From Chrysomallon squamiferum (lineage: Eukaryota; Mollusca; Gastropoda; Neomphalida; Peltospiridae): 64,000 nucleotides of DNA. Both the position numbers and the translations under genes were made by a program. Within the stretch, counting starts at the first letter, position 1, and every line of letters begins with the position of its first letter. Positions 13,297 through 25,764 of the stretch are shown here, piece by piece. The notes under the pieces are model-generated. The model was not told the origin of the DNA. It saw only the letters and a list, made by a program, of their open reading frames with translations, and did not search any database. The DNA lies in NCBI GenBank assembly GCA_012295275.1, contig CM022669.1:12431980-12495979 (forward strand). The letters run 5' to 3'.

Positions 13297-13716
13297 TTCC
13301 ACAGTTTACTGGGAGGATTTAATTTTCATTATTTTTGAAGTCCCTCAAGTCAGCTAACTTGTTGAGTTTCTTTTTAATTTTTAATTTTTTTTTCAATTAA
13401 AAAAAAAGAAAAGAAAAGAAAAGAAGAAGAAAAAAGAAAGATAATTGTTTGACTTAATACGTGAAAATAATCACTATGGAAATATTTTAATATTTAAATT
13501 TTTGTCATTACTGAATACATTAAATTTTTAAATCTTAATTTAGTTTGTTTTCAATGAATTTTAGGTCTTGTTCCAGTGTTGAAAAGACTATACAAATCTG
13601 GATATTTTATGTCAAAAGTTGCTCTGAAATATCGAGATCAGGAAATTTATATTATTAAATTTATTTCGGAACTATTAAATTTTCATTCATATATAATTAT
13701 ATAAATATATCCGTAA

Positions 13717-13867
13717 GAATGAAATTTCATTTGTTTGTTTATGTTTCAAACTATTTTTAAAATAATGAATAATGCTAAAATACGCTGTTGTTGATAGAGG
13801 AGATAGTGAGAAAAAAGAAAAAGAAAAAGAAGAATAATTAATTAATTTATTAATTGTTATTGCAATT

Positions 13868-13912
<45 letters not shown>

Positions 13913-13990
13913 GAATCATGTTTCATTTGTTTGTTTATTTTTCAAACTGATCTTTTAGATACAATTTTTGGAAGAAAAAAAAGAAGAATT
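13717..13990 (+). repeat. Dispersed repeat, copy 1 (GAGGAGATAG / ATTAATTAATTTATTAATTG family)
   Basis: Contains GCTGTTGTTGATAGAGGAGATAG, then a purine-rich run, then AATAATTAATTAATT and TTATTAATTGTTATTGC, then an AAT tract. The same order occurs at 15318-15565. It also carries an internal direct repeat, CATTTGTTTGTTTAT near 13729 and 13924. Confidence 0.65.
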
Positions 13991-14479
13991 ATACTGTAAT
14001 TTCATATATGCATATTTTAAAACTATTTTCAGCGATCAATATTATAAATATCACATCATTAATTTAAAAAATTGTTTACATAATTTTCATTATCCTTAAT
14101 TTACAATTTCAAAAGAAGTTTCTGAAATTATATATATATATATTTTAAAAAAAATATTTAAGAGTTATCAGTTGCCTCGGACGGGAATTTCAGATAACTA
14201 AATCTTCTATTTATAATACTGTTTTAAAGAAACGCAAGATTTCGTTCTTTAAGTGGATCCTAGAATGGGTTATCATTAATGAAGAGTTTATTCGAAGTCT
14301 TAGAACAATTTTTGAAATAATAAGTCTAAAGAATTAAAAACAACAGCAGCAGGAACAACAACAACAAACAAAAAAAAAAAACTGAGAGGAGATGGCAGAA
14401 TTATTTAAAAAAAAATATTCTAAGATCACGTCAAGGTTATTTTTAAGGAGATAAGCTATCCGAAACACCGAGCTAAACA

Positions 14480-14900
14480 TTTTCAAAATAGATATCGAAT
14501 TTATGAGAAGCGTTTCCCCGTCCTGTAATTCTCGGTTTAAATCTCGAAGAAACGCTGGATCGCTGGCACAATTGGTTCTGTAATCCCTAACAGCCAGCGA
14601 TTGAGATTCCCTTCATCTGACAGATGTCGAATTTGTCTTCTGTGCTCTCCGGCCATTCTCATGGAAATGAGGATCTCTCCGAATTGTGGAGGAAAATGAC
14701 TGCCACTGACACGACGTCATTCATCACGTGCGTCGCGCGCAGTTCTCGCGCTCCGCTGAGCAGACGACAAACGAAGAGGGGGCTTGTGGATGAAACGAGC
14801 GGGTATAGCCGCCTGGCCCCCGGAGACGTCGTTTATGCGATGTTGAAGTCATCGGGGCAATAATAAGGCAGTCTGCCTCTGTGGATGATTTCTGGTAATT
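14480..14900. promoter_or_regulatory. Candidate non-coding element (or short gene), the most GC-rich island of the left half
   Basis: Contains GACGTCAT, TCACGTG and a CGTCGCGCGC run near 14714-14740. A 79-codon plus frame (14624-14863, MSNLSSVLSGHSHGNE...) is open, with mixed composition and no known motif, flanked by no clear splice sites. Non-coding regulatory sequence is favoured; a small gene cannot be excluded. Confidence 0.3.
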
Positions 14901-15317
14901 GATCCTTTATTAAATGTTCGGCAAACCAAACTTGGTCCAAAACAAATAAACTTGACTGCTGCTCCAAGACTTGTAGAAGAAGAAGAAGGGGGTATAAAAA
15001 AAAAAAAAAATTCTTAATAATATCATTTCATAACACATAACCCTTGTCTAGAAAACATGTTGTTGATATAATTAAAAGTTTTATAAAGTGCCAGACGCGA
15101 AAGGACTGACAGACAAAACAGATCGAAACAAAAGCTATTTCAGACAGCAGAGTTTCATTTGAATACCGAGCATATTATTCGTGTAAGTGAAAGCCGCTAA
15201 GCAAACAGAAGTTTGAAACTTCTTTGTTGTTCTTCTTGTTCCTCAATAAAGACCAGATATAATGAGAGAGGTCAGTAAACATCAAAAATCCTATAATATC
15301 GTGTTTATACAATAAAT

Positions 15318-15376
15318 AATTAATAATGTTATAATACCCTGCTGTTGAAAGAGGAGATAGATAGATAGATAGATAG

Positions 15377-15446
<70 letters not shown>

Positions 15447-15493
15447 ATTAATTAATTAGTTAACTGACTAATTTATTAATTGTTATTGCTATT

Positions 15494-15565
<72 letters not shown>
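15318..15565 (+). repeat. Dispersed repeat, copy 2, with GATA/GA and AAT tracts
   Basis: Collinear with 13717-13910: CCTGCTGTTGAAAGAGGAGATAG, an expanded GATA plus (GA)n tract (15382-15443), AATAATTAATTAATTAG, TTATTAATTGTTATTGC, then (AAT)n at 15496-15565. The microsatellites have grown inside the repeat. Confidence 0.65.
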
Positions 15566-15760
15566 TAATAATAAAAATAAATACAAATCATCATCATTAT
15601 ATATTTATTTATTTTGAATATTAAAGCATATTTAAATGTTTATTATATTATATAATATCTAGTATTATAAATTTTATTTTATTTCACTACTTGAGATAAA
15701 TAAAAAAACTTCATTTCCATAATTTATATAATACCTAATATTTAATAGTTATCTATTATT

Positions 15761-15763
<3 letters not shown>

Positions 15764-15853
<90 letters not shown>
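15764..15853 (+). repeat. (GA)n
   Basis: About 45 GA units, 320 bp downstream of the GA tract in dispersed repeat copy 2. Confidence 0.97.
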
Positions 15854-15855
<2 letters not shown>

Positions 15856-17112
15856 CAGCAATTTTCTGAATATTAGGAAAGAAAACGAACAAAATGTTGA
15901 AAAGGCGAAACAGAATAAGGAAAAACCAGAGACAACATTTTCCGAAAACTAATACCATTATTTCACTCTGTGTATCGACATTAAGCAAATATCTGTACTC
16001 ATTTTTAACAGAAATATTATTTGTGCTGTCTTCTTTTTAAGTAGATAAATAGATAGCTAGATAGACAGACGGAAAGATAGAAAGACAGATTAAATTAAGA
16101 AATTACGAATAAATAAAGAATTAAAATAATAAACGATGAATGGATGAATTGATAGGCGCAAGGATGGATGGATGAACAGATAAAGAGAGAGGGGGATAAA
16201 CAAAGTAAAATAATATAAAATAAAATGCGTTTCTCCTTAAATAATAAGGGATAAAAAATATATTCAGAATTGGATAAAACGTCTAGAATAAATAAATAAA
16301 TAAATAATATTAAATTAAAAACATTAATCATTAAAAATAAAAGTTGGTATCTGTGATTAATATGAATATGTATTACAAATAAAAATATTTTTGTATGTAA
16401 TATAATTATATCACGCTAAGATGACAAGGTACAAGTATTCTTATGAATAATTTGCTTAGAATTAACGCTGTGTTGGAGTAAAGTGTACAGTTAATCATAT
16501 GCATAAAAATTACGTATTTTGTTAAACTTTATATTCTAACGTAGAAGAATAACGTTACATAATATATATTAATATTTAATTTTTAGTTACCGTATTCATT
16601 AAAAAAAATTAATTAAAAAGTAGAATAATGATAAGAAGAAGTAGAATAACAAAAACAAGAACAATAACAACGACAACAGAAATAGTAACAATCATGAAAT
16701 AATGATGATAATCTTTGATCAGATATGCACATATAACGATCATTTACGTAAAATAAATATCTCGATATTCAGCTTGAACCACAGGGATATCTGCATATAA
16801 TGTATAATGAACATTAAGTAATAAAGATAAATGCATACATATTCATTTGAACCAAAGCTCGCATGACGCGCGCGTGTGAATATTCTGCACATGCACCGCA
16901 CAGAAACAACATATGTTTCAACGTTTAGAGAAATTAAATTATGCATTGAAAATGATTTATCTGCGATCGTAAATCGTGTTTGTTTTGTTTTACAAATAAT
17001 AAAACCAGTGTGAACACAGTACCATATGTGATTTCACTAAATAATTAACGATGTGAAGCAACAAATGGAGTTTTAATGTTTCACGGTTTGGAGAAGGGTG
17101 TCTGTGTATTTG

Positions 17113-17123
17113 TGTGTGTGTGT

Positions 17124-17163
<40 letters not shown>
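17113..17163 (+). repeat. (GT)n
   Basis: GT dinucleotides with two TA/CT interruptions. Confidence 0.95.
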
Positions 17164-17165
<2 letters not shown>

Positions 17166-17375
17166 CGGATTAGCTTGATCTGATCCCAGTGGGGTGAGAA
17201 TGAGGTGATCGAATTAGCAAAATAAAACTTTAGTTTACGGCAATAGTTTTAGAAGATCGCAAAAAATCCATAATTCTAAATATATAAAATGCACACCCGC
17301 ACCCACCCACATACACACAACTAATTATAAATATAATATATAAAATGCACACAAGCACACATGCACACATACCTT

Positions 17376-17432
<57 letters not shown>

Positions 17433-17490
17433 ATGTATGTATGTACGTACGTACGTACATATGTATGTATGTATGTATATATGCATGTAT
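17376..17490 (+). repeat. (AT)n-(GT)n-(GTAT)n compound microsatellite
   Basis: AT, then GT, then GTAC/GTAT tetranucleotides in succession. Confidence 0.95.
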
Positions 17491-17880
17491 GTAAGCGAAT
17501 GTAAATACATTTCATAACAGTACATACATGATAACGCATACTCACAATTAATATAATATCATATATAGTACTTATATGTATACGAACATACATTTACAAA
17601 TATACTTTAATAAATTACTTTCACCCATCTACACTCACTTCTGTTTCTGTCACCCAGTGACTAACCTCTCTACTTATTTCATTAAATAAAATATTCAGTA
17701 ATAATAAAAAATTCTTATTGTATCTGCGTAACTAATTGTAACTAATTGTTCTTGAGTATTTTGATACATTCATTTCATTTATGAAGATAAAGGAAAAATT
17801 AACAGCCAAAGTATGAACAGAGAATAATAATAATAAAAAAAAATAATGATCATAATGAATATGATGATGATTTTAATAAT

Positions 17881-17902
17881 TTTATAATAATAATAATATG
17901 CA

Positions 17903-17948
<46 letters not shown>

Positions 17949-18059
17949 CAAATAATAATAATAATGCAAATAATAATAATGAAAATAATAATAAAGAAAA
18001 TAATAATGATAATAATAATAATAATCATAATCATAATAGTAATAGTAGTAGTAGTAGTA

Positions 18060-18123
<64 letters not shown>
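17881..18123 (+). repeat. Long (AAT)n/(AGT)n array
   Basis: About 240 bp of AAT with GCAAAT and AGT interruptions. Apparent reading frames are poly-Ile or poly-Asn artefacts. Confidence 0.97.
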
Positions 18124-18125
<2 letters not shown>

Positions 18126-18467
18126 GAGATGATCATGAGATAATGAATAAATAAATAATGATAAACATAAATAGTTACATATTTTCTTAAAGTTGGATAT
18201 ATATCGGCAATTTCGTAGAAAAATGTAAAATATTAATTATAAAACGTCAAGATTTGTAGATTAAAACCCAGCAAATATATATGTAAAAAAAATGGATCTT
18301 CTGATTTTTCTCGAACGTTTCAATAGCAATTTTGTTTTTAAAAAGTTATCAACTTCAGAATTTTATTGAATACATGTATTAATTTTAAATCTCATGTTGT
18401 CATTATTTTTATTGCTTCTGTAGCCTATTTTTGTTGCTATTCTTCTTCTTATTTTTATTTTTGTGTT

Positions 18468-18540
18468 GCTGTTGTTGTTATGTTGTTGTTGTTGCTGTTA
18501 TTATTGTTGTTGTTGTTGTTGTTGTTGTTGCTGTTATTGT
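18468..18540 (+). repeat. (GTT)n with GCT/ATT interruptions
   Basis: Trinucleotide repeat. A similar (GTT)n tract occurs at about 19438-19500. Confidence 0.9.
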
Positions 18541-18959
18541 GCGTGTATGTGTGTTTGTTTGTCACACAAAAATAAACTGTTACTAAATTACATTACACTG
18601 AGATTTCAATATCGAGTAAAAATCAAGCAATAACTACGAGACGATAATTGATTTAGCTGTAATGAAACCCGTCAAAGCAAGCCTTTTTTTCCCTTCTATT
18701 TATAATGAAACTCATTTAATATCAGAGATAATGACAAAAATAAAAGCGCATCCGTCGTTTTTTTTCTTTTCTTCTGTTTTCCTTTCTTTCTTATTATTTT
18801 TAATAAATATATGTTGTTTTTGGTGTTGTTTTTGGGGGGTTTTTTTTGTGGGGGGGGGTTTGTTTAATTTTTTGTTGTTCTTTTTAAAGAAATATTTGAT
18901 TTTTCCTTGTTCTTGGCCTTGTTATTACTTTTTTTCTTTTCATCAAATTATTTTTCTGT

Positions 18960-19330
18960 CACCTTGAAAATGTCCTCCAGCCCAGTACTGCATGATTTTC
19001 ATGCACCGTAATGTGAAATGAAAGAGAAGATCGTAATAATCCTAAACGATCTTCTGGATGTTTTAACAGAATCGTTTTTCGCTAAAACATGGCCGCTGTC
19101 ACGTGCATAATGAGTTGTTTTCAATTAAAACTCAAAGACAATTAACCATTGTGTTCGAAAGCTGTGAGATCTTAAGATATTTTTTTAATTCATTGAAGAT
19201 GTAAAGCAGAGGATTACGAACTGAATATAAAAGAGAGAAGCAGTGAGTTTGAATTAAAATTTTCATAATGAACATATTATTTTCATTTTAGCTTGTATAA
19301 GACGTTATCGGAGTTTATGAAAATGTCAGC
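18960..19330. promoter_or_regulatory. Candidate non-coding element with a 10-bp inverted repeat
   Basis: Unique block. AGAAGATCGT (19025-19034) and ACGATCTTCT (19046-19055) form a perfect 10-bp inverted repeat with an 11-base loop. GTCACGTGCA (E-box) lies near 19098. No coding frame. Confidence 0.3.
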
Positions 19331-19829
19331 TTGGATTATAAGCGAAAAACATGGTGGGCGCCTCTGTTTTTGACGATTTTCCAAACTGGGTCAAAAAAAG
19401 ATTATTTTTATTATTATTATTATTATAATTATTATTATTATTGTTGTTGTTGTTGTTGTTGTTGTTTTGTTGTTATTGTTATTGCTGCTGTTGTTGTTGT
19501 TCTTATTTTCTTATTTTTCTTCTTCTTCTTCTTATTATTTATCACCATTTTCATTATTGAATACAAAAAAAAAAAAAAAAAATAAGAGTTCTGTTTATTA
19601 AATTACTGCCTCAAACAAATCTCCAGTTTAACAGTAAATTCAGAAAAAGGAATATTTTTTTTTTCATTTATTATTAAATATTTATCAGTGACTATCACAT
19701 TTCTTATTATTTTATAAGTAATGAAATAACAACTAAGTAAATAAACATGAAAAACCATCAAAACAATTAACATCAGGTTGCATTAATCATTAACGCTATA
19801 TTCATTTTTCATAAATAAATAAATCAATA

Positions 19830-19830
<1 letters not shown>

Positions 19831-19894
<64 letters not shown>
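19831..19894 (+). repeat. (AAT)n
   Basis: Pure AAT tract after a short AAAT run. Confidence 0.95.
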
Positions 19895-19895
<1 letters not shown>

Positions 19896-20039
19896 GATTC
19901 TATTTTCTTTCAATTGGTATCCTCTCTCCAAAATAATAATATTTATTTGTAAGTATATGAAAATATAAAGATAAAAATATACCAAAGAGACTGAGGATAA
20001 AATAAAATGTGCATATGCATGTGTCTGTGCATGCGTGTG

Positions 20040-20092
20040 TGTCTATGTATATGTATATGTATGTGTATATGTATATGTGTGTGTGTGTATAC

Positions 20093-20188
<96 letters not shown>
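20040..20188 (+). repeat. Compound TGTATA / (AT)n / (GA)n microsatellite
   Basis: GTATAT-rich, then (AT)n at about 20100-20122, then (GA)n at 20125-20188. Confidence 0.95.
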
Positions 20189-20190
<2 letters not shown>

Positions 20191-20519
20191 ATCTAAAATA
20201 CGAGATCAGATCAAAACTAAAAAGTTTTGTTATGTTTTCTAAGTACGAATCAGTCATGGCCAATTTGCTAGCAATGACAATAATCTTTAAAGGTTACATT
20301 TGGTGAAATCTCATTTATTTCGTCTAATTGCAGATGATTAAAAAACAAAAACATTTTTTTTTTTTTTTTCTTTTTTACCGGCATCATTATTGCAGTGTTT
20401 TTATTTACCGTAATGTCGAACCACAAAACGCTCTGGATTTCCTTACATCAACAAACAGCCAAATGCAATTTCCACTCCAGCATCATTACACATTCATTTC
20501 GAGAAACAAACGACTAGGA

Positions 20520-21620
20520 AAAAATGTCTAAGGGGGTAATTTACATTTCAATGAACTACCGGTACAAGGCCCAATGTCAATTTTCAAAATTCTGTGATAA
20601 ATTTGTATAAACGGCGCTGTGTTTGTGTTTCTGCCTGCAAAAAAAAAGACACACGACGAAATCTATTACTGACAGACCCTTTATCTGAATTCAGTGGTGC
20701 TTGGTTGGTGGTCATTAAAGTCTATTAGACTTCGCACCGCTAATGTGTCGTGCGATATTGGTTTGACTGAGAAGTCAAAAAGGTGATTCAAAAGGCAAAT
20801 ATTTGTATAATCCGCGATTTCTATGAAATCGATGACATTAACAGCGCGTCAGAAACAAAGTCTTCCTGTCTTCGGGTCGACAGAATAGAGCAGGAAAACT
20901 TAATATTGGCAACACAGGGGATCGACATTTTAAATCGGGTTATCGGTCTTTGATCTGTGGCGCTTCTACCACGATTTGCATGGCGTTAATCGCGAGAATT
21001 TAAACAGCGAGATGGTTCGGGTTTTTAGCAAATTTCGAAATAGCGAATCTAAGCAAACCTTGCGATCCTTTTTTCCTTCGACGACCGGAGACTTGAGAAT
21101 TAGTGCCTTCCAAAATAACAAACAACGAATCAATGATTCCTTTCACCTATGGTGATTATAACTGTTAATATTCCTACTGCTGATGGATAGCACTAATGGA
21201 ACTCTCTAGTATTTCCGCCAGCCAGCTTCCGGCTGTGGCCTTTCAGGCGCGAGTTCTCGCGTGACCCAGAATTCCGTTTGTCAATGGCGGCCAAATGCAC
21301 AAAGAGTAACGATCGCGTGTCGATGTTGGTTTCTTCCTGTCTGCTAATATTTGCCTTGCATGACAGCAATAATATGTAATTGAGACCTCGAATGCTTCCC
21401 AAAGCGATTATGACTCTCGTTTTTTTTCTCTTAATCGCGTTTGTATGTTTCGATTTGCAAGTGAAATCGCCACCATCACGTATGGAGATGAAAATATCCG
21501 TATCAAAAGATTTCCAGTAATTTATCAATATAGGATTCACGCATTTATGGATTGTTTTAATCTTTCAAGCTCATGGAACACTAGATAAATCCATATACAC
21601 AAAGGTAATTGTGAAATAAG
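20520..21620. promoter_or_regulatory. Candidate enhancer-like conserved element, ~1.1 kb
   Basis: The longest repeat-free, GC-richer block before the first gene. CTTTGATCTG at 20948-20957 fits the TCF/LEF consensus, ATTTGCAT at 20974-20981 is the POU octamer, and GTTAATCGCG just after is homeodomain-like, all within 45 bases. A 115-codon minus frame (21193-21540) lacks motifs and looks like chance. Function inferred from motif grouping only. Confidence 0.35.
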
Positions 21621-22299
21621 TCATTAAGCCATTGTCGAACATTGTATATTCGTCTATGGACATATTGTTTTTTTAAAGCAAATAATGCGAGTTAAGATAT
21701 CGATAAATCGACAAAACAAACAAAAGAAGGTTATAGTCCGCGGATTAGGATACCCAAATGTTATTCTATATTTAGTGTCCGAATTCATATTTACAATACA
21801 GTAAGCGGAAACATCAACAGTATACTGTATTTGGGATCACGCGGCCGGTTAATGATGTTTGAATAAATAACACATCGGTCATCATGAAATCGTAATTATA
21901 AATAATCGTCAATACTGCTAAAATAGTTTTTATAGTTATTTGATAAATACAGTGAGAATAAATGGTTTAGCAATATGTTAATTTTGATCAATTCTTAAAT
22001 AAATGATGAATTTGATTATTGAAATGCATATTAGTTATTTGTTAGTAAATTTATGTACATTTATTTTATTTTATTTTATTTCATTTATTTGCATATACAA
22101 ACTGTTTGAAAAAAAACATACACGAATACCCAAAGATTTAAATATTTATCATTCCGATTTTTATTTTTATTCATTGTTATTATTATTAGTAGTAGTAGTA
22201 GTAATAGTAATTAATAGTAGTGGTAGTTGTAGTAGTAGTATCTAAAATAATAAACCTATTGTTCTCAATTTATAAATATTACGAATTCTCAATACGACA
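21621..22299. other. Intergenic AT-rich DNA, no gene seen
   Basis: Mostly AT-rich with ATT/AGT trinucleotides at 22170-22240. Confidence 0.65.
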
Positions 22300-22850
22300 T
22301 TTTATTTCTGAAATTAGACACCAGCGCATCGTTTCGTACGCGTTTTAGATGAACCCGCATTGTGTTCGCGCCAGACAGGTCACGTGCTCAGCAGCGAGAT
22401 TCCGGCCTGTGTTTAATTTAAATTAAATTTTATGCTGTTTATTATCGCGAAACAAATAGTGGCCCATGTCGAAGAGTGATAGCATTAATTAGTGTTTCAA
22501 CAATCGCTGTTGTTGGCGACACTGTCGAGCTGACATTACACAGAACTCGCGTCTGGCAGTGGCGGAGACGACTCGACTCCGGACTGAAAACGCTGTAAAT
22601 ACTGGAAAAGAGCGGAGGTTTCAGACCGGTACGTGCAGCTTATCCCTAGGGTACGCGAGTAAAATACAGCAATGGCGGATGCAGAAAGTAAGAACAATAT
22701 TTGTACAGAATGCCACTTAAAAAAATGATAATCATCCTGGTCAGACCCTCCAAAACGGCTTGAAACTATTTTTCTATTTGAATTTTTGTTATGTTTTATC
22801 CATTTAAAGCACGGTGCAATCTCCACCCCCTAATGTATTAACTGACCATT
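22300..22850. promoter_or_regulatory. Candidate conserved non-coding element
   Basis: Unique block with GGTCACGTGCTC (E-box, about 22378) and GCATTAATTAGTG (homeodomain-type site, about 22482). The 96-codon minus frame at 22536-22826 has no family features. Confidence 0.3.
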
Positions 22851-24842
22851 CAAAAGCTGCTCTGCCATACATTTTGGAAAGGGGTATAAATCAACTAAAT
22901 ATTTTCTGAAAGTTAAAACAAAAGTTTGAAAACCTCTGGAATAGAGGATAACAATGTTATCAGAAATGGTCTGTGGTGATGACTACAACAATGACATCAC
23001 GAAACAATAACATCAACAACACCAACAATAATAGTGATGCTGATGAATAGGAAGAAGAAGGAAAAGAAGAAGATAAAAATGAAGATTATGCTAATGAAGA
23101 TAACAAGGGAAACAACAGTTAAACTAATAAATATCGAAATAGAGGAATTAAGGGGGATCATGGTTTATCATTATCAACGTACGTTTATCCTTACAGGTTA
23201 AATGCTTTTATATTTTACTGTTCAGCTGAAAAAAAAAAAAGAAGAAGTAATAAAAATTAAAAGACAATCACGGTTACTTGTTCAGTGATTTAATTTACTC
23301 TTGCTCGCTTATGTTCATTTATGAGTGCCACGTAGGCAAAACGTATCTATCATTAATTTTTATTGTTGCTGTGGCGACTCGGTCGATCACAAAACAAATT
23401 TATGATTGTTTCTGTTGTTTTATTTCGTTTTGTGTTGTATTTTCTTTTTTTTCTTTCTTTTTTTTTTATTCCTTTCTTTTTTTCTCTTCTTTTTTTTTTT
23501 AAAAAAAAATTCCTTTTTATTTCTTTTTAAAATTTAATTTTTTTATTTATTACATCTTTATTTTCAGATACTATTATTCTTAACATAATGTCAACAGGCT
23601 TATATTTATTTATCGTATGTTAACATATTTGGTAATAATAAACTCGCAATATGTTTCTGTTAGCAGTAATATAATTTGGCACGTTTCCACATGATACAGG
23701 TACAGGACATAGCCTATATGTTCCACTGGAACGAAAATATAATCATATTTGAGATTACCATATCATTTATTTATTCTAGTAAACAGACAATTCTTAAAAT
23801 AAATAACATTAACAACAACAACAAGAAAGATAAAAAAAAAATAAAAAGAACACTACAACGGTATCGATGGTTTTATAAATTTGTCAGTCAAGGGAAACAA
23901 CTCTATAGGAATCGAAAGGAACGTCGACGAAATTGTCTCCCAATATCTGAATGAAAAAGTTTATTTTATTTTTTGAATTATATTTTGTGACTGTGATGCA
24001 GCGTCCTAAAGAATTGCATACGATAGTAGAATATAGAATGGTACTGAAATAAAAAATATTTCGTTTTTAATATTCACGATGTTATGAACACCAAAACCGC
24101 TATAAAAATATGGGTTGCTTTTTGAATTTGCATTATTCAAATAATTTAAGTTAGGTCTGTGTTATATTTGTTTTTAAATTCGAAGTCTTTATATTGCATA
24201 TTTGTAGCTATCTTAGTCATCATTAGCTGTGTTTGAAATATCGGGAAAAAACAGTATATATTTGTTATAGAATATATCCACTAACTTTCGCCTGTTTCGA
24301 TAATTTTCTGTTACAATTCATATGTGTTTCTATAAAAAAAATAATAGCAAAGTGGTGATTATTGCCTAATTAATCATGTTAAATCTGAAAATCTAGCCCT
24401 TTAAATGGGCAGACAACTCTTCTTCGTCATCTCTAAAAGAAGACAACTCACTGCCTTCTCATCACGATCCCTCAAATGAAATAATATCAGAACAAATTGC
24501 TTTTATCACTGATATATTCAGTAACATTTTGACAGGTATTTGATTATTGTTAGCTGGAAAAAATTTTTTTACTAAATAATTAAATAAATAAAAAATAAAA
24601 TAATATAAAATAAGATAATAATTAAAAAATTAACAAATTATGATTTCACTAGGTGTTTTTTTTTTGTGTTTTTTTAAACACATTCATACGTAAGTGCAGT
24701 GACCCAAACACACTTACACACATTCGTACTCAAAACACACATACACACACGCACGCACGCACAAATTAGTTGATCAGCTTTCATCAGTTCGTTGCTCGTT
24801 TCTCGTCACCAGAATACTTCTAGCTGTTGACAGTGTGTTTTC
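22851..24842. other. Intergenic DNA downstream of the aquaglyceroporin, no gene seen
   Basis: Imperfect AAC/GAA repeats, T-rich runs at 23440-23540, moderate-complexity AT-rich sequence. The 3' UTR of the aquaglyceroporin probably extends a few hundred bases into the right end. Confidence 0.6.
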
Positions 24843-25241
24843 TTATAACTGCTCAGAGAAAGCTTCGTTAACATATCCACCGGTATCGTTCTTTTTCATT
24901 TCTAAGTCGATTTGTTTGACGGTATAACGGACAGGCCAATGCAAACTAACCAGAAAATAGTAGGCAAATGATCCAACTATAGCGCCAATGTGTGGACCAA
25001 TAACAGGTACCCAGAACCAGTTGTAGTTCCTGAAACTGATGTGAAATAGTATTGGTGGTAGTGGTGGTAGTGATAGTAGAAGCATTAGCAGCAGCATCAG
25101 CAGCAACAGTAGTAGTTTCTGTAGTAGTAACAGCAGAAGAAGCAGCAGTTGCAATACTAATATATGAGCAGTGTAGAATATAGTACTGTAATTGTTAACA
25201 GTGGTTTGGAAACTTCCACTCCACTCATCCAACTAACGGTG

Positions 25242-25338
<97 letters not shown>

Positions 25339-25692
25339 ACACAGACATAATGTACAAGTTATTAAACATTCTTCTGCATGTTTATATGCAAAAACAACCA
25401 CAACCACAACAACAACAATACAATTTGGCTTTTTTATATTTTAAATCACTGATCTAAACTTAATCGTACCTGAACGGTTCGTCTCCCCAACCAGCCAGAA
25501 ACGTGAAGAATCGTGGAGCCAAGTCGCGAGCAGGGTTGATGGCGTAGCCGCAGTTGTAACCGAAAGACATGCCGATGGCGACGACAGAAAGGCCGATGCT
25601 TATAGGAGCTAAATAGGCCGGAATTTCCGTACTGTGTTTATCCGTCACAGCCAGTATACATATTAGTAAAATAGCCGTACCAATAACCTGCC

Positions 25693-25764
<72 letters not shown>

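Larger units (their letters stand above)
11461..14479. other. Intergenic DNA, no gene seen
   Basis: T- and A-rich runs, AAT tracts, the first 13.7 kb repeat copy and a C-rich patch (12130-12500) with repeated CACT.CT phrases. No supported gene. Confidence 0.6.
14901..18959. other. Intergenic repeat-rich DNA, no gene seen
   Basis: GA, AAT, GT and GTT arrays, the second copy of the 15.3 kb repeat, and AT-rich spacer. A small unique patch at 16740-17100 shows nothing protein-like. Confidence 0.65.

Noticed and set aside
17882-18143. Long poly-Ile and poly-Asn reading frames on both strands
   Set aside because: They are translations of (AAT)n/(ATT)n arrays. The same applies to frames over CA, GT, GA, CT and poly-A/T tracts throughout the window.
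21193-21540. 115-codon minus-strand frame as a gene
   Set aside because: No recognisable motif, no splice context, and it overlaps a block better explained as non-coding regulatory sequence.
22536-22826. 96-codon minus-strand frame as a gene
   Set aside because: No family features or start context; lies in a candidate non-coding element.
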